Source: Actinospineispora eucalypti (GTDB lineage: Bacteria; Actinomycetota; Actinomycetes; Mycobacteriales; Pseudonocardiaceae). Taken from it: DNA of 64,000 nucleotides. The position numbers and the translations under genes are program-made. The notes under the pieces are model-generated. The model saw nothing but the letters and a program-made list of their open reading frames with translations. It was not told the origin of the DNA and did no database searches. Location of the stretch: NCBI GenBank assembly GCA_014208095.1, contig JACHMT010000001.1, positions 1,178,001-1,242,000 on the forward strand. Reading direction: 5' to 3'. This document shows, in pieces, positions 7,347 through 15,175 of the stretch (positions are counted from its first letter, which is position 1; each line of letters opens with the position of its first letter).

Positions 7347-9302
7347 GTGACCGTCACCGAGCCCACCCGGACCGCCAACCCGCCCACCAGGACCCCGGAC
7401 CACCCGCTGGAGATGACCACCGAGGAGGAGGTGCACCGGGTCCGCGAGGTACTGGCGTCCGAGGGACTGCTGACCGAGCACGTGCGCTTCGCCTTCTTCG
7501 CCCCCGAGGAGCCGGCCAAGCCGGAGGTGCTCGCGCACCGCGACGGCGCACCCGTCGACCGCCGGTTCCGCGCCGTGCTGCTGGACCTGGCCACCGGCCG
7601 GTCCACCGACAACGTGGTCGCCGCTAGCACATCTACGCTGGTCAGCAGCGTCGAAGTGGACACGTCCAAGGGCCAGCCGCCGATCATCGACGCCGAGTTC
7701 GAGCTGATCGAGGACATCCTGAACGCCAGCGAGGAGTGGAAGGCCGCGCTGCGCAAGCGCGGTCTGGACCCGGCGAACGCCCGGGCGGTGCCGCTGTCGG
7801 CCGGCGTCTACGACTACCCGGACGAGGTCGGCCGGCGGATCGTGCGCTCCTTCGCGTTCATGCAGGACCACGAGAAGGACAGTCCGTGGGCGCACCCGGT
7901 GGACGGCCTGGTCGCCTACGTGGACCTGACCGCGCGCTCGGTGGACCGGGTGATCGACGAGGCGGTCATTCCGGTGCCGCAAGAGGCGGGGAACTTCGAC
8001 GACCCGGCGCAGGTGGGGCCCCAGCGGACCGGGCTGAAGCCGATCGAGATCACCCAGCCCGAAGGCGTCTCGTTCACCGTCGAGGGCAACCGGGTGCGCT
8101 GGCAGAATTGGGACGTGCGGCTGGGCTTCAACGAGCGCGAGGGCCTGACGCTGCACCAGCTGTCCTACGACGGTCGGCCGATCCTGTACCGGGCGTCCAT
8201 CGCGGAGATGGTGGTGCCCTACGCCGACCCGTCACCGGTGCGGTTCTGGCAGAACTACTTCGACTGCGGCGAGTACATGTTCGCCCGCTACGCCAACTCG
8301 CTGGAGCGCGGCTGCGACTGCCTCGGCGACATCACCTACCTGGACGCGGTCATCGCCGACGACCTTGGCCAGCCCCGGACCATCAACAACGCCATCTGCC
8401 TGCACGAAGAGGACCACGGCGTGGTGTGGAAGCACTCCGAGATGTTCACCGGGGCGGCGGAGACCCGGCGGCAGCGGCGGATGGTGTTCTCCTACTTCAC
8501 CCCGATCGGGAACTACGACTACGGCTTCTACTGGTACCTCTACCTGGACGGCACCATCCAGTTCGAGGCCAAGGCCACCGGCATCGTGTTCACCTCGGCC
8601 TACGGCCCGGACAGCGAGTACGCCACGGAGATCGCCCCCGGCCTGGGCGCGCCCTACCACCAGCACCTTTTCGCCGCCCGGCTGGACACCATGATCGACG
8701 GCGCGGCCAACGCGGTGGACGAGGTGGAGGCGGTGCCGGTGCCGATGGGGCCGGGCAACCCGTACGGCAACGCCTTCCGCCAGGGCCGCACCCGGCTCAC
8801 CAGTGAGGCGGGCGCGCAGCGGCTGGCCGACAACTCCCGGGCCAGGGCCTGGCACATCGTCAGCACGGAGAACCGGAACCGGCTGGGCCAGCCCACCGGT
8901 TACGTGCTGCGGCCGGAGGGGCAGCCGGCGATGCTGGCCGACCAGGCGTCCTCCATCCGGGCCCGCGCGGCGTTCGCCACCAAGCACCTGTGGGTGACCC
9001 GCTACGACCCGGCGCAGCGCTATCCGGCCGGCGACTTCGTGAACCAGAACCCGGGCGGCTCCGGGCTGCCCGAATGGACCGCCGCCGACCGGCCGGTGGA
9101 CGGCGAGGACATCGTGGTCTGGCACAGCTTCGGGACCACGCACTTCCCGCGCCCGGAGGACTGGCCCGTGATGCCGGTCGACTACACCGGTTTCACGCTC
9201 AAACCGTCCGGCTTCTTCGACCGGAACCCGGCACTGGACGTACCCCCGACCGGCGGAGCACACTGTGCGTCAAACGGCCAGGGCAACGGCCATGTCGGCT
9301 GA
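7347..9302 (+). CDS. Copper-containing primary amine oxidase (topaquinone enzyme)
   Basis: This 651-residue enzyme oxidises primary amines to aldehydes with release of ammonia and hydrogen peroxide. The GTG at 7347 follows a strong GGAGGAGT site. The cofactor tyrosine is Tyr390 in IGNYDYGFYW. The copper ligands are His438 and His440 in HQH and His599 in TTHFPRPED. The catalytic base is Asp306 in NYFDCGEY. The residue three before the cofactor Tyr, usually Thr in TxxNY, is Pro here, with Thr one place earlier. It resembles tyramine/histamine/phenethylamine oxidases and is flanked by two APC permeases. Confidence 0.93.
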   Translation: MTVTEPTRTANPPTRTPDHPLEMTTEEEVHRVREVLASEGLLTEHVRFAFFAPEEPAKPEVLAHRDGAPVDRRFRAVLLDLATGRSTDNVVAASTSTLVSSVEVDTSKGQPPIIDAEFELIEDILNASEEWKAALRKRGLDPANARAVPLSAGVYDYPDEVGRRIVRSFAFMQDHEKDSPWAHPVDGLVAYVDLTARSVDRVIDEAVIPVPQEAGNFDDPAQVGPQRTGLKPIEITQPEGVSFTVEGNRVRWQNWDVRLGFNEREGLTLHQLSYDGRPILYRASIAEMVVPYADPSPVRFWQNYFDCGEYMFARYANSLERGCDCLGDITYLDAVIADDLGQPRTINNAICLHEEDHGVVWKHSEMFTGAAETRRQRRMVFSYFTPIGNYDYGFYWYLYLDGTIQFEAKATGIVFTSAYGPDSEYATEIAPGLGAPYHQHLFAARLDTMIDGAANAVDEVEAVPVPMGPGNPYGNAFRQGRTRLTSEAGAQRLADNSRARAWHIVSTENRNRLGQPTGYVLRPEGQPAMLADQASSIRARAAFATKHLWVTRYDPAQRYPAGDFVNQNPGGSGLPEWTAADRPVDGEDIVVWHSFGTTHFPRPEDWPVMPVDYTGFTLKPSGFFDRNPALDVPPTGGAHCASNGQGNGHVG

Positions 9303-10839
9303 AGCCGACCTGCCAGTAGCCGATGCCGGCGCGGCTGGGACAGCCCCCGCGCCGGCATCGGCCGGCGCCGATGAGACAGCGCCGGCATCGGCCGGCAACT
9401 CAGGGTTCCGTAAGCGACTGGGCCTGCCCGATGTGATCGCGCAGAGCCTCTCGGTGATCGCGCCGGCCATGTCCGGCGCCTTCCTCACCTACCTGGCCTC
9501 GACCAAGGCGGGCGGCGCGACCCCGCTGGCCTACCTGCTGGGCACGCTGGCCATGCTCTGCGTGGGCGGCACCGTGGCCCGGTTCGCGCGGTCACTGTCC
9601 TCGGCCGGGTCGATGTACACCTACATCACCCGGGGGGCCAACCGGATGACCGGTTTCCTCGGCGGCTGGTGCTACGCGGCGGCGTTCCTGGTGCTGGGCG
9701 GCGCGGTGCTCTGCGGGTTCGGCTTCTTCGCCGCCAACCTGGTGGCGCTGGCCGGGGTGCACGTGTCCTGGGCCTGGTTCTCGCTCGGCGGGCTGGTGCT
9801 GATCACCGTGATGAGCCTGTTCGACGTGCAGGCGTCGACCCGGACCCAGCTGGTGTTCCTGGTGCTCAGCATGCTGGCGCTGCTGGTGGTGGCGCTGGTG
9901 GTGATCGGTGGCGCGGCCCGGCCGGTGGACCCGGCGGCGTTCTGGCCGTCGGCCGCCGGGGTGCCGTGGACCGGCATCCTGTTCGGGCTCAGCTTCGGCA
10001 TGCTGTCCTTCACCGGGGCCGAGGCGAGCGCGGTGCTGGCCGAGGAGACCCGCGACTCGCGGCGGGTGATCCCGCGCGCGGTGATCGGGTCGATCGTGGT
10101 GGCCGGGCTGTTCTACCTGGTGATCACCTACGCCACCGCCGTCGGGTTCGGCGTGCGCGAGGCGGCGACCGCGTGGCCGGCCTCGGTGGCCGGGCTGGCC
10201 GCCGTGGCGCCCAACCAGGTACTGGCGGCCGTGGTGCTGGCCTGTGCGGCGCTGGCCAGCCTGTTCTGCGCGCTGGGGGTGCACCTGGCGGTGTCCCGGG
10301 TGCTGTTCGCCATGGGGCGGGAGCGGGCGCTGCCGGCCTGGCTGGGCGTGCTGCACCCGAGGTGGCACACCCCGTGGCGGGCGATCGGGCTGGACATCAT
10401 CGTGTGGGTGCTGCTGGCCGGGCTGGTGCTCGCGCTCACCGGGCACGACACCCAGGTGGCGATCGCCGGCGGGCAGGACAACGAGATGACCGGCGGGGTG
10501 TTCGTGTTCACCGTGCTGGCCGGGTTGGGCACGCCGCTGGTGATGTTCGTGTACCTGCTGCTCGGGGTGGCCGGGTTCGCCCAGGGGCGGCGCACCGGTG
10601 ACGCCGGGTTCCAACGGGTCGGCGCGCTGGCCGCGGCGGTGGGCGGGCTGGCGGTGTTCGGCGCGATCTACTACTCGTTCGTGCCGGCCGCGCCCGGCGC
10701 GGAGATCCCCGGCGTGATCGCCATGGTGCCCTGGGTGTGCGGGGCACTGGTGGTCGTCGGTCTGGCCGTGGCCGCCTGGCTGCGGCACACCCGCCCCACG
10801 GCCTGGTCCCACATGGGCACCGTCTTCGACGAGGTCTGA
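9292..10839 (+). CDS. APC family permease, second amine/amino acid carrier
   Basis: This is a 515-residue permease of the APC superfamily. It has a Pro/Ala-rich N-terminal tail (two APASAG repeats at the protein level) before the first membrane helix (SLSVIAPAMSGAFLTYL) and the family signature SFTGAEASAVLAEETRD near residue 245. The ATG at 9292 overlaps the end of the amine oxidase gene by 11 bases; a GTG at 9265 is an alternative. Overlap with the oxidase indicates co-transcription, so it probably imports the amine substrate or exports a product. Confidence 0.85.
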   Translation: MSAEADLPVADAGAAGTAPAPASAGADETAPASAGNSGFRKRLGLPDVIAQSLSVIAPAMSGAFLTYLASTKAGGATPLAYLLGTLAMLCVGGTVARFARSLSSAGSMYTYITRGANRMTGFLGGWCYAAAFLVLGGAVLCGFGFFAANLVALAGVHVSWAWFSLGGLVLITVMSLFDVQASTRTQLVFLVLSMLALLVVALVVIGGAARPVDPAAFWPSAAGVPWTGILFGLSFGMLSFTGAEASAVLAEETRDSRRVIPRAVIGSIVVAGLFYLVITYATAVGFGVREAATAWPASVAGLAAVAPNQVLAAVVLACAALASLFCALGVHLAVSRVLFAMGRERALPAWLGVLHPRWHTPWRAIGLDIIVWVLLAGLVLALTGHDTQVAIAGGQDNEMTGGVFVFTVLAGLGTPLVMFVYLLLGVAGFAQGRRTGDAGFQRVGALAAAVGGLAVFGAIYYSFVPAAPGAEIPGVIAMVPWVCGALVVVGLAVAAWLRHTRPTAWSHMGTVFDEV

Positions 10840-10953
10840 CGGCCGGCGCGGCGTCGGCGGTCTGCCGCTACTCGGGCATGGGGCCGTCGCGTTTCGCCGA
10901 GGATGACCGCTGTCGCCACGCACGACGATCACCCGTTGATGATCACCGCTTTC

Positions 10954-11017
10954 ATGGTCAACAGGACATGAGGGTCGCTCCGAGCGCTCCCGGACGACCA
11001 CCATGTCCTGTTGATCA
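10954..11017. repeat. Family D palindrome, copy D1
   Basis: Arms TGGTCAACAGGACATG (10955-10970) and CATGTCCTGTTGATCA (11002-11017) match at 15 of 16 positions around a loop with GGGTCGC/GAGCG complementarity. It lies between the convergent APC permease and a gene remnant. Related copies are at 34518-34584 and 49309-49375. Confidence 0.85.
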
Positions 11018-11160
11018 CTCACCCGGCCCGCGACGTATTGGCGTGCGTGCTCCTCGAACGGATCGGCCAGCTCGTCCGGACCGAAGAACTTGTCCGCCTC
11101 GCGGATGTCGGCCATCGAAGCTTCCGCATCGACCGGCGTAAGCACGGCGAATGCATCCGC
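11018..11160 (-). pseudogene. Short coding remnant, unknown family
   Basis: On the minus strand the frame reads TPVDAEASMADIREADKFF then GPDELADPFEEHARQYVAG, a charged, protein-like stretch of about 45 residues. It has no convincing start: it is cut off by the end of the TetR gene on one side and by repeat D1 on the other. It may be the C-terminal piece of a small gene such as an antitoxin, but no family was recognised. Confidence 0.25.
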
Positions 11161-11168
11161 CAGCTCGG

Positions 11169-11780
11169 CTACGGGGCGATGAGGCGGTAGAGGACCTCGC
11201 TGTAGTGGGACTTGAGGGTGTCCGGGGCCAGGCCGCGCTCGCGGCGCTGGTGGATGTAGAACCCGGCGCCGAGCAGGGCCAGCAGGGTCTCCGCGATGAA
11301 GTCCGCGTCCAGGCCGGTCGGTCGCAGCTCGTTGAGCAGGGAAACCAGGTGCGCCCGGGCGGTCTGGTAGGCGCCGCTGCTGTAGCGGGCGGTCGGGGCG
11401 CGGGTCTCGGCCAGGGCGTGGATGTCCACCTCCAGCTCCAGGCGGTCCACGTAGGCGTCCAGGAACGCGCGCAGCCGGGCCACCGGCGGTGCCCCCGGCC
11501 CGAGTGGTGGCGGGCCGTGGATGAACGCGTTCTGGAACCGCTGCTCCTCGCTGTCCAGCAGCGCGAAGGCCAGTCCGGCCCGGTCGCCGAACCGGCGGTA
11601 CACGGTTCCGACCCCGACCCCGGCGCGCGCGGCCACCGCGTCCATGCTCAGCGCGCAGGTGCCGCCCTCCGCGACCATGTCCCGGGCCGCCGCGAGCACC
11701 ATCCGCCGGCTGCGTGCCGCGTCGGCCCGCTCGGCGGGCGGCTGCCCCAGCACCGGCAGGCCCAGGTCGTTGGCCGCCAT
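11169..11780 (-). CDS. TetR family transcriptional regulator
   Basis: This is a 203-residue repressor with a helix-turn-helix near residues 45-70 (SMDAVAARAGVGVGTVYRRF) and a variable ligand-binding domain. It is divergent from the YceI-family gene at 11924, with two related CGGAGAA-type boxes between them. Those boxes suggest autoregulation and control of the YceI/FMN-reductase pair. The ligand is unknown; the target genes hint at redox or lipophilic stress. Confidence 0.9.
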   Translation of the reverse strand: MAANDLGLPVLGQPPAERADAARSRRMVLAAARDMVAEGGTCALSMDAVAARAGVGVGTVYRRFGDRAGLAFALLDSEEQRFQNAFIHGPPPLGPGAPPVARLRAFLDAYVDRLELEVDIHALAETRAPTARYSSGAYQTARAHLVSLLNELRPTGLDADFIAETLLALLGAGFYIHQRRERGLAPDTLKSHYSEVLYRLIAP

Positions 11781-11850
11781 CAGCGCATCCTTTCCCCTGT
11801 GACGTGAACCTTAGAGCCTCGGGAACAAACTTCCCGCCCCCTCGGTTGCA

Positions 11851-11900
11851 GGCGGAGAATTCTCCGTTTATGGTAGCAGAAGCGGAGAAAGTTCCGTTTC
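11851..11900. promoter_or_regulatory. Paired operator boxes for the divergent TetR
   Basis: A perfect 14-base palindrome CGGAGAATTCTCCG (11853-11866) lies in a 20-base box. A second box starts exactly 30 bases later (AGCGGAGAAAGTTCCGTTTC at 11881) and matches the first at 15 of 20 positions. Thirty bases is about three helical turns, so two dimers could bind the same face. The second box lies within 25 bases of the YceI start codon. Confidence 0.65.
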
Positions 11901-11923
11901 AACTCAGAGAGAGCAGGTGCACG

Positions 11924-12469
11924 ATGACCACGAGCACGCAGCCACTGGTCGGCACGTTCGCCATCGACCCGATCCACTCGCTGTTCCAGTTCGGCGTCAA
12001 GCACATGGGCGTCTCCGCGTTCCGCGCCTCGTTCGAGGACGTGAGCGGCAAGGTGGTGGCCGACGAGCAGGGCATTCGCCTGGACGGTTCGGTCCGCGTG
12101 GAGTCGCTGACCATCAAGCAGCCGGACTTCCGTGCGCACGTGCTGAACGGCGCCGACTTCTTCGACGCCCCCAACCACCCGGAGCTGACCTTCCGGTCCA
12201 ACGACATCAAGCTGCGCGAGGACGGCACCGCCGAGGTGGCCGGTGAGCTGACCATCAAGGGGATCACCAAGCCGTTCACCGCCACCGGCACCTACACCCC
12301 GGTGGTCGAGGCGCTGGGTGGGCAGTCCCGCTTCGGCGTCGAGTTCGAGGCCGTGGTGGACCGCCGGGACTGGGACTTCAGCTTCGCCGCCCAGCTGCCC
12401 AAGGGCGGGGACGCGCTGGCCAACACGGTCAAGCTGACCGCGAACGTCGAATTCGTCAAGGAGGCGTAG
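11924..12469 (+). CDS. YceI family protein
   Basis: This is a 181-residue YceI-like beta-barrel (lipocalin-like) protein. Family members bind polyisoprenoid or amphiphilic lipids. Typical sequence runs are visible: FAIDPIHSLFQFGVKHMG at the start, GVRVESL-like strands, FFDAPNHPELTF and GELTIKGITKPF. There is no signal peptide, so this copy is cytosolic. It is followed after six bases by an FMN-dependent reductase and is probably induced when the divergent TetR releases the boxes at 11851-11900. Confidence 0.92.
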   Translation: MTTSTQPLVGTFAIDPIHSLFQFGVKHMGVSAFRASFEDVSGKVVADEQGIRLDGSVRVESLTIKQPDFRAHVLNGADFFDAPNHPELTFRSNDIKLREDGTAEVAGELTIKGITKPFTATGTYTPVVEALGGQSRFGVEFEAVVDRRDWDFSFAAQLPKGGDALANTVKLTANVEFVKEA

Positions 12470-12475
12470 TAGCCG

Positions 12476-13021
12476 ATGCGGGTCCTGGGTATCAGTGGCA
12501 GCCTGCGCGCCGGTTCGTACAACCGGCAGCTGCTGGAGCTGGCCGGCAAGCTGTTGCCGGAGGGCGTCGAGTTCGAGGTGTACGACCGCCTCGCGGACAT
12601 CCCGCCCTACAGGGAAGACGCAGTGGATGCGCCCGAGGTGGTGGCCGACCTGCGCAACCGGGTGAGCGCGTCCGACGCGGTCCTGATCGCCACGCCGGAG
12701 TACAACGGCTCCATTCCGGGGCAGCTGAAGAACGCGCTGGACTGGGCGTCCCGGCCGTTTCCGGACAACTCCTTCAAGGGCCGGCCGACCGCCGTGATCG
12801 GCGCCTCGGTCGGGCTGTACGGGGCGATCTGGTCGCAGGCCGAGCTGCGCAAGGTGCTCGGCCTGATGGGTGCGGCCGTGTTGGACGAGGAGCTGCCGGT
12901 CGGCCAGGCCGACCAGGCCTTCGGGGCCGACGGCGGACTGTCCGACACCGATGGCGAGGCCGCGCTGTCCGCGCTGGTCAGCAAGCTGGTGGACGCGGTC
13001 CGCGCGCCTACCGCACCCTAG
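12476..13021 (+). CDS. NAD(P)H-dependent FMN reductase
   Basis: This is a 181-residue flavodoxin-fold reductase. The FMN phosphate loop GISGSLRAGSYN is at residues 5-16, and the PEYNGSIPGQLKNALDW signature near residues 77-93 is diagnostic of the NADPH-dependent FMN reductase/chromate and quinone reductase family. It lies six bases after the YceI gene and is presumably in the same TetR-controlled unit, perhaps for quinone or electrophile detoxification. Its 3' end overlaps the convergent acyl-CoA ligase by 14 bases. Confidence 0.88.
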   Translation: MRVLGISGSLRAGSYNRQLLELAGKLLPEGVEFEVYDRLADIPPYREDAVDAPEVVADLRNRVSASDAVLIATPEYNGSIPGQLKNALDWASRPFPDNSFKGRPTAVIGASVGLYGAIWSQAELRKVLGLMGAAVLDEELPVGQADQAFGADGGLSDTDGEAALSALVSKLVDAVRAPTAP

Positions 13022-14456
13022 CGCTGCGCAGGGCTGTGCGGCGAACCTTGCCGGCGTCGTCGCGCAGCGGATGATCGACCCGCTCGAAGGTGCGCGGGAG
13101 CTTGTTGCGGGAAAGCAGCGGAGCCAGGTGGGCGAGCAGCTCGGCATCGCCCACCGGTTCGCGCGGCTGGATGATGGCGTGGATCGCGTTGCCCAGGTCC
13201 TCGTGCGGCAGCCCGATCACGCAGCTGGTCAGTACCGAGGGGTGCCGGTCGAGCGCGGCCTCGATCTCGGCGGGGAAGATGTTCGCCCCGCCCACCAGGA
13301 TCATGTCCGTGTCCCGGTCGGTGAGGAAGACGTAGCCGTCCTCGTCCAGGTAGCCGAGGTCGCCGAGCGACTCCCAGCCCTCCCCGGCCGAGCGGGGCCG
13401 CGCGCCGATGTACCGGTACGGGTTGGACTCGCCGGTGCCCCGGCGCATCCACAGCTCGCCGACCTCGCCGGGCCGGCACGGCCGGCCGTCCGGGTCCCGG
13501 CACTCGATCTCGCCGAGCACCGGGCGGCCCACCGAGCCGGGGTGGGCCAACCACTCGACGCCGTCGATCACCGTGACCGCCTGCAGCTCGGTGCCGGCGT
13601 ACAGCTCCATGACCTTCTCCGGGCCGAGCCAGTCGATCCAGGCGTGCTTCAGCCAGGCCGGGCAGGGCGCGGCCATGTGGTACATCGTGCGCACCGAAGA
13701 GACGTCGGCGGCGTCGCGCACCTCTGCGGGCAGCCGCCAGATGCGCTGCATCATGGTGGGCACCAGGTAGACGAAGGTGGCCCGGTGCTCGGCGATCAGG
13801 CGCAGCGTCTCCGCCGGGTCGAAGCGGGGCGTGAGGACCACGTGGTTGCCGTTCACCAGGCCGGCCAGCGTCATGATGAACGGCGCGTTGTGGGACAGCG
13901 GCGCGGGCAGGAGCACCGTTTCGTCCACGGGGATGCGCAGCAGCCCGCCGAAGCCGATCAGGCGGTCCGCGTCCGCCTCCCCGTCGGCGGCGATCAGCTT
14001 GGGCCGCCCGGTGCTCCCCCCGCTGGGGATGATCTTCCAGGTGGGCGCGACCACCGGCTCGATGTCGGCGCCGCCGTCCAGTCCGGGTAGCTCGGATACA
14101 TCAACGCCGGGGATTCCCGGCGCGTCCTCCGGCTGAAGGCCGACCGTTGCGGCCGGCGCGGCCAGCTCCAGGATGCCCCGCCGCTCCGCCGGGGCCAGCT
14201 TCACCGACAGCGGAACCGGCGTGGCGCCGAGCAGCCACGCCGCCAGCGCGGCCACCGGGAACTCCACCGAGTTGGGCAGGCAGACGGCCACGGTGTCACC
14301 CCGGCCCACGCCCAGCTCGGCGTACCGGGCACCCAGCGCGCGGGCCTTGCGGACCAGTTCGGCGCGGGTGAGGGTGACGCCGGCGCAGGTGACTGCCGGG
14401 CGGTCCGGCTCGGCGTCGGCGTAGTGCCGCAACAGATCGAAATAGTGCCGGACCAT
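13008..14456 (-). CDS. AMP-dependent acyl-CoA synthetase/ligase
   Basis: This is a 482-residue adenylate-forming enzyme that activates a carboxylic acid with ATP and CoA. The phosphate-binding loop reads IIPSGGSTGRPK (near residue 165), ELYAGTE is the A5 motif, GDLGYLDEDGYVFLTDRDTD the A7/A8 motifs, and GGANIFPAEIEAALDRHP the C-terminal subdomain hinge. The final catalytic Lys lies in DAGKVRRTALR. It is divergent from a TetR gene 60 bases away. Together with the Rieske oxygenase nearby it may belong to aromatic or alicyclic acid catabolism; this is inference. Confidence 0.88.
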   Translation of the reverse strand: MVRHYFDLLRHYADAEPDRPAVTCAGVTLTRAELVRKARALGARYAELGVGRGDTVAVCLPNSVEFPVAALAAWLLGATPVPLSVKLAPAERRGILELAAPAATVGLQPEDAPGIPGVDVSELPGLDGGADIEPVVAPTWKIIPSGGSTGRPKLIAADGEADADRLIGFGGLLRIPVDETVLLPAPLSHNAPFIMTLAGLVNGNHVVLTPRFDPAETLRLIAEHRATFVYLVPTMMQRIWRLPAEVRDAADVSSVRTMYHMAAPCPAWLKHAWIDWLGPEKVMELYAGTELQAVTVIDGVEWLAHPGSVGRPVLGEIECRDPDGRPCRPGEVGELWMRRGTGESNPYRYIGARPRSAGEGWESLGDLGYLDEDGYVFLTDRDTDMILVGGANIFPAEIEAALDRHPSVLTSCVIGLPHEDLGNAIHAIIQPREPVGDAELLAHLAPLLSRNKLPRTFERVDHPLRDDAGKVRRTALRSARVR

Positions 14457-14516
14457 GGGGTCAGTCTGCGGGCCGGTCACTCCGGCGGCAACCGGGTCCC
14501 GGGGTAACGTCGTCGC

Positions 14517-15125
14517 ATGTCCGTGCTGGCCGAGGGCGAGCTGACCGCGAAGGGCCGGGCCACCCGCGCCCGGCTGCTGGACTGCGCGCGGGCCGAGGCG
14601 ATCGCCGGGGACGGGCACCTCGAGCTGGCCACCGTGGCGAAGGCGGCCGGGGTGGCGCCCAGCCTGGTGCACCGCTACTTCGGTTCCAAGGCCGGCCTGG
14701 TGAGCGCACTGGTCAACGACTACTTCGACCGGTACCACGCCGAGGTGCTGGACGAGAACATGGACGACGAGGGGGACTGGGCGACCCACGAGCGGGTGCG
14801 CCTGGAGCGCGGAGTGGCCTTCCACTACGCGGACCCGTTCACCGCCGTGCTGTACGGGCGGCTGGGCCGGGAGGCGGAGGTGGCGCGCACCGAGGCCGCC
14901 CGGATCTCCTCGGTGGTCGAGCTGGCCGCGCGCAGCATCCGGCGCGCGCAGGCCAAGGGGGAGCTGCCGGCGGAGGTGGACCCGATGCTGGCCGGCGCGG
15001 CGATGTTCGGCGCCATCCAGCGGGTGATGGTGGAGGCCGTCCGCCGCGAGAAGCCGCCGCCGCCTGAGCTGGTGGTCGACGTGCTGTGGCGACAGGTCGC
15101 CGCCTCGGTGAACATCGCGCCCTGA
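14517..15125 (+). CDS. TetR family transcriptional regulator
   Basis: This is a 202-residue regulator with a helix-turn-helix near residues 40-62 (LATVAKAAGVAPSLVHRYFG). It starts 60 bases from the divergent acyl-CoA ligase and ends 50 bases before a Rieske oxygenase. The 28-base symmetric site at 15131-15158, just upstream of the oxygenase, is a candidate target. It may coordinate both flanking enzymes. The ligand is unknown. Confidence 0.88.
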   Translation: MSVLAEGELTAKGRATRARLLDCARAEAIAGDGHLELATVAKAAGVAPSLVHRYFGSKAGLVSALVNDYFDRYHAEVLDENMDDEGDWATHERVRLERGVAFHYADPFTAVLYGRLGREAEVARTEAARISSVVELAARSIRRAQAKGELPAEVDPMLAGAAMFGAIQRVMVEAVRREKPPPPELVVDVLWRQVAASVNIAP

Positions 15126-15130
15126 TCCGC

Positions 15131-15158
15131 AGAAGTGAATTGACTTCAATTCTTTTCT
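15131..15158. promoter_or_regulatory. Symmetric operator upstream of the Rieske oxygenase
   Basis: The sequence reads AGAA, two bases, GAATTG, four bases, CAATTC, two bases, TTCT. All paired positions are perfect, giving 28 bases of two-fold symmetry. It is unusually AT-rich for this genome. It ends 17 bases before the ATG at 15176, where repressor binding would block transcription. Confidence 0.65.
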
Positions 15159-15175
15159 GCGGCACAGTCGTCGCT

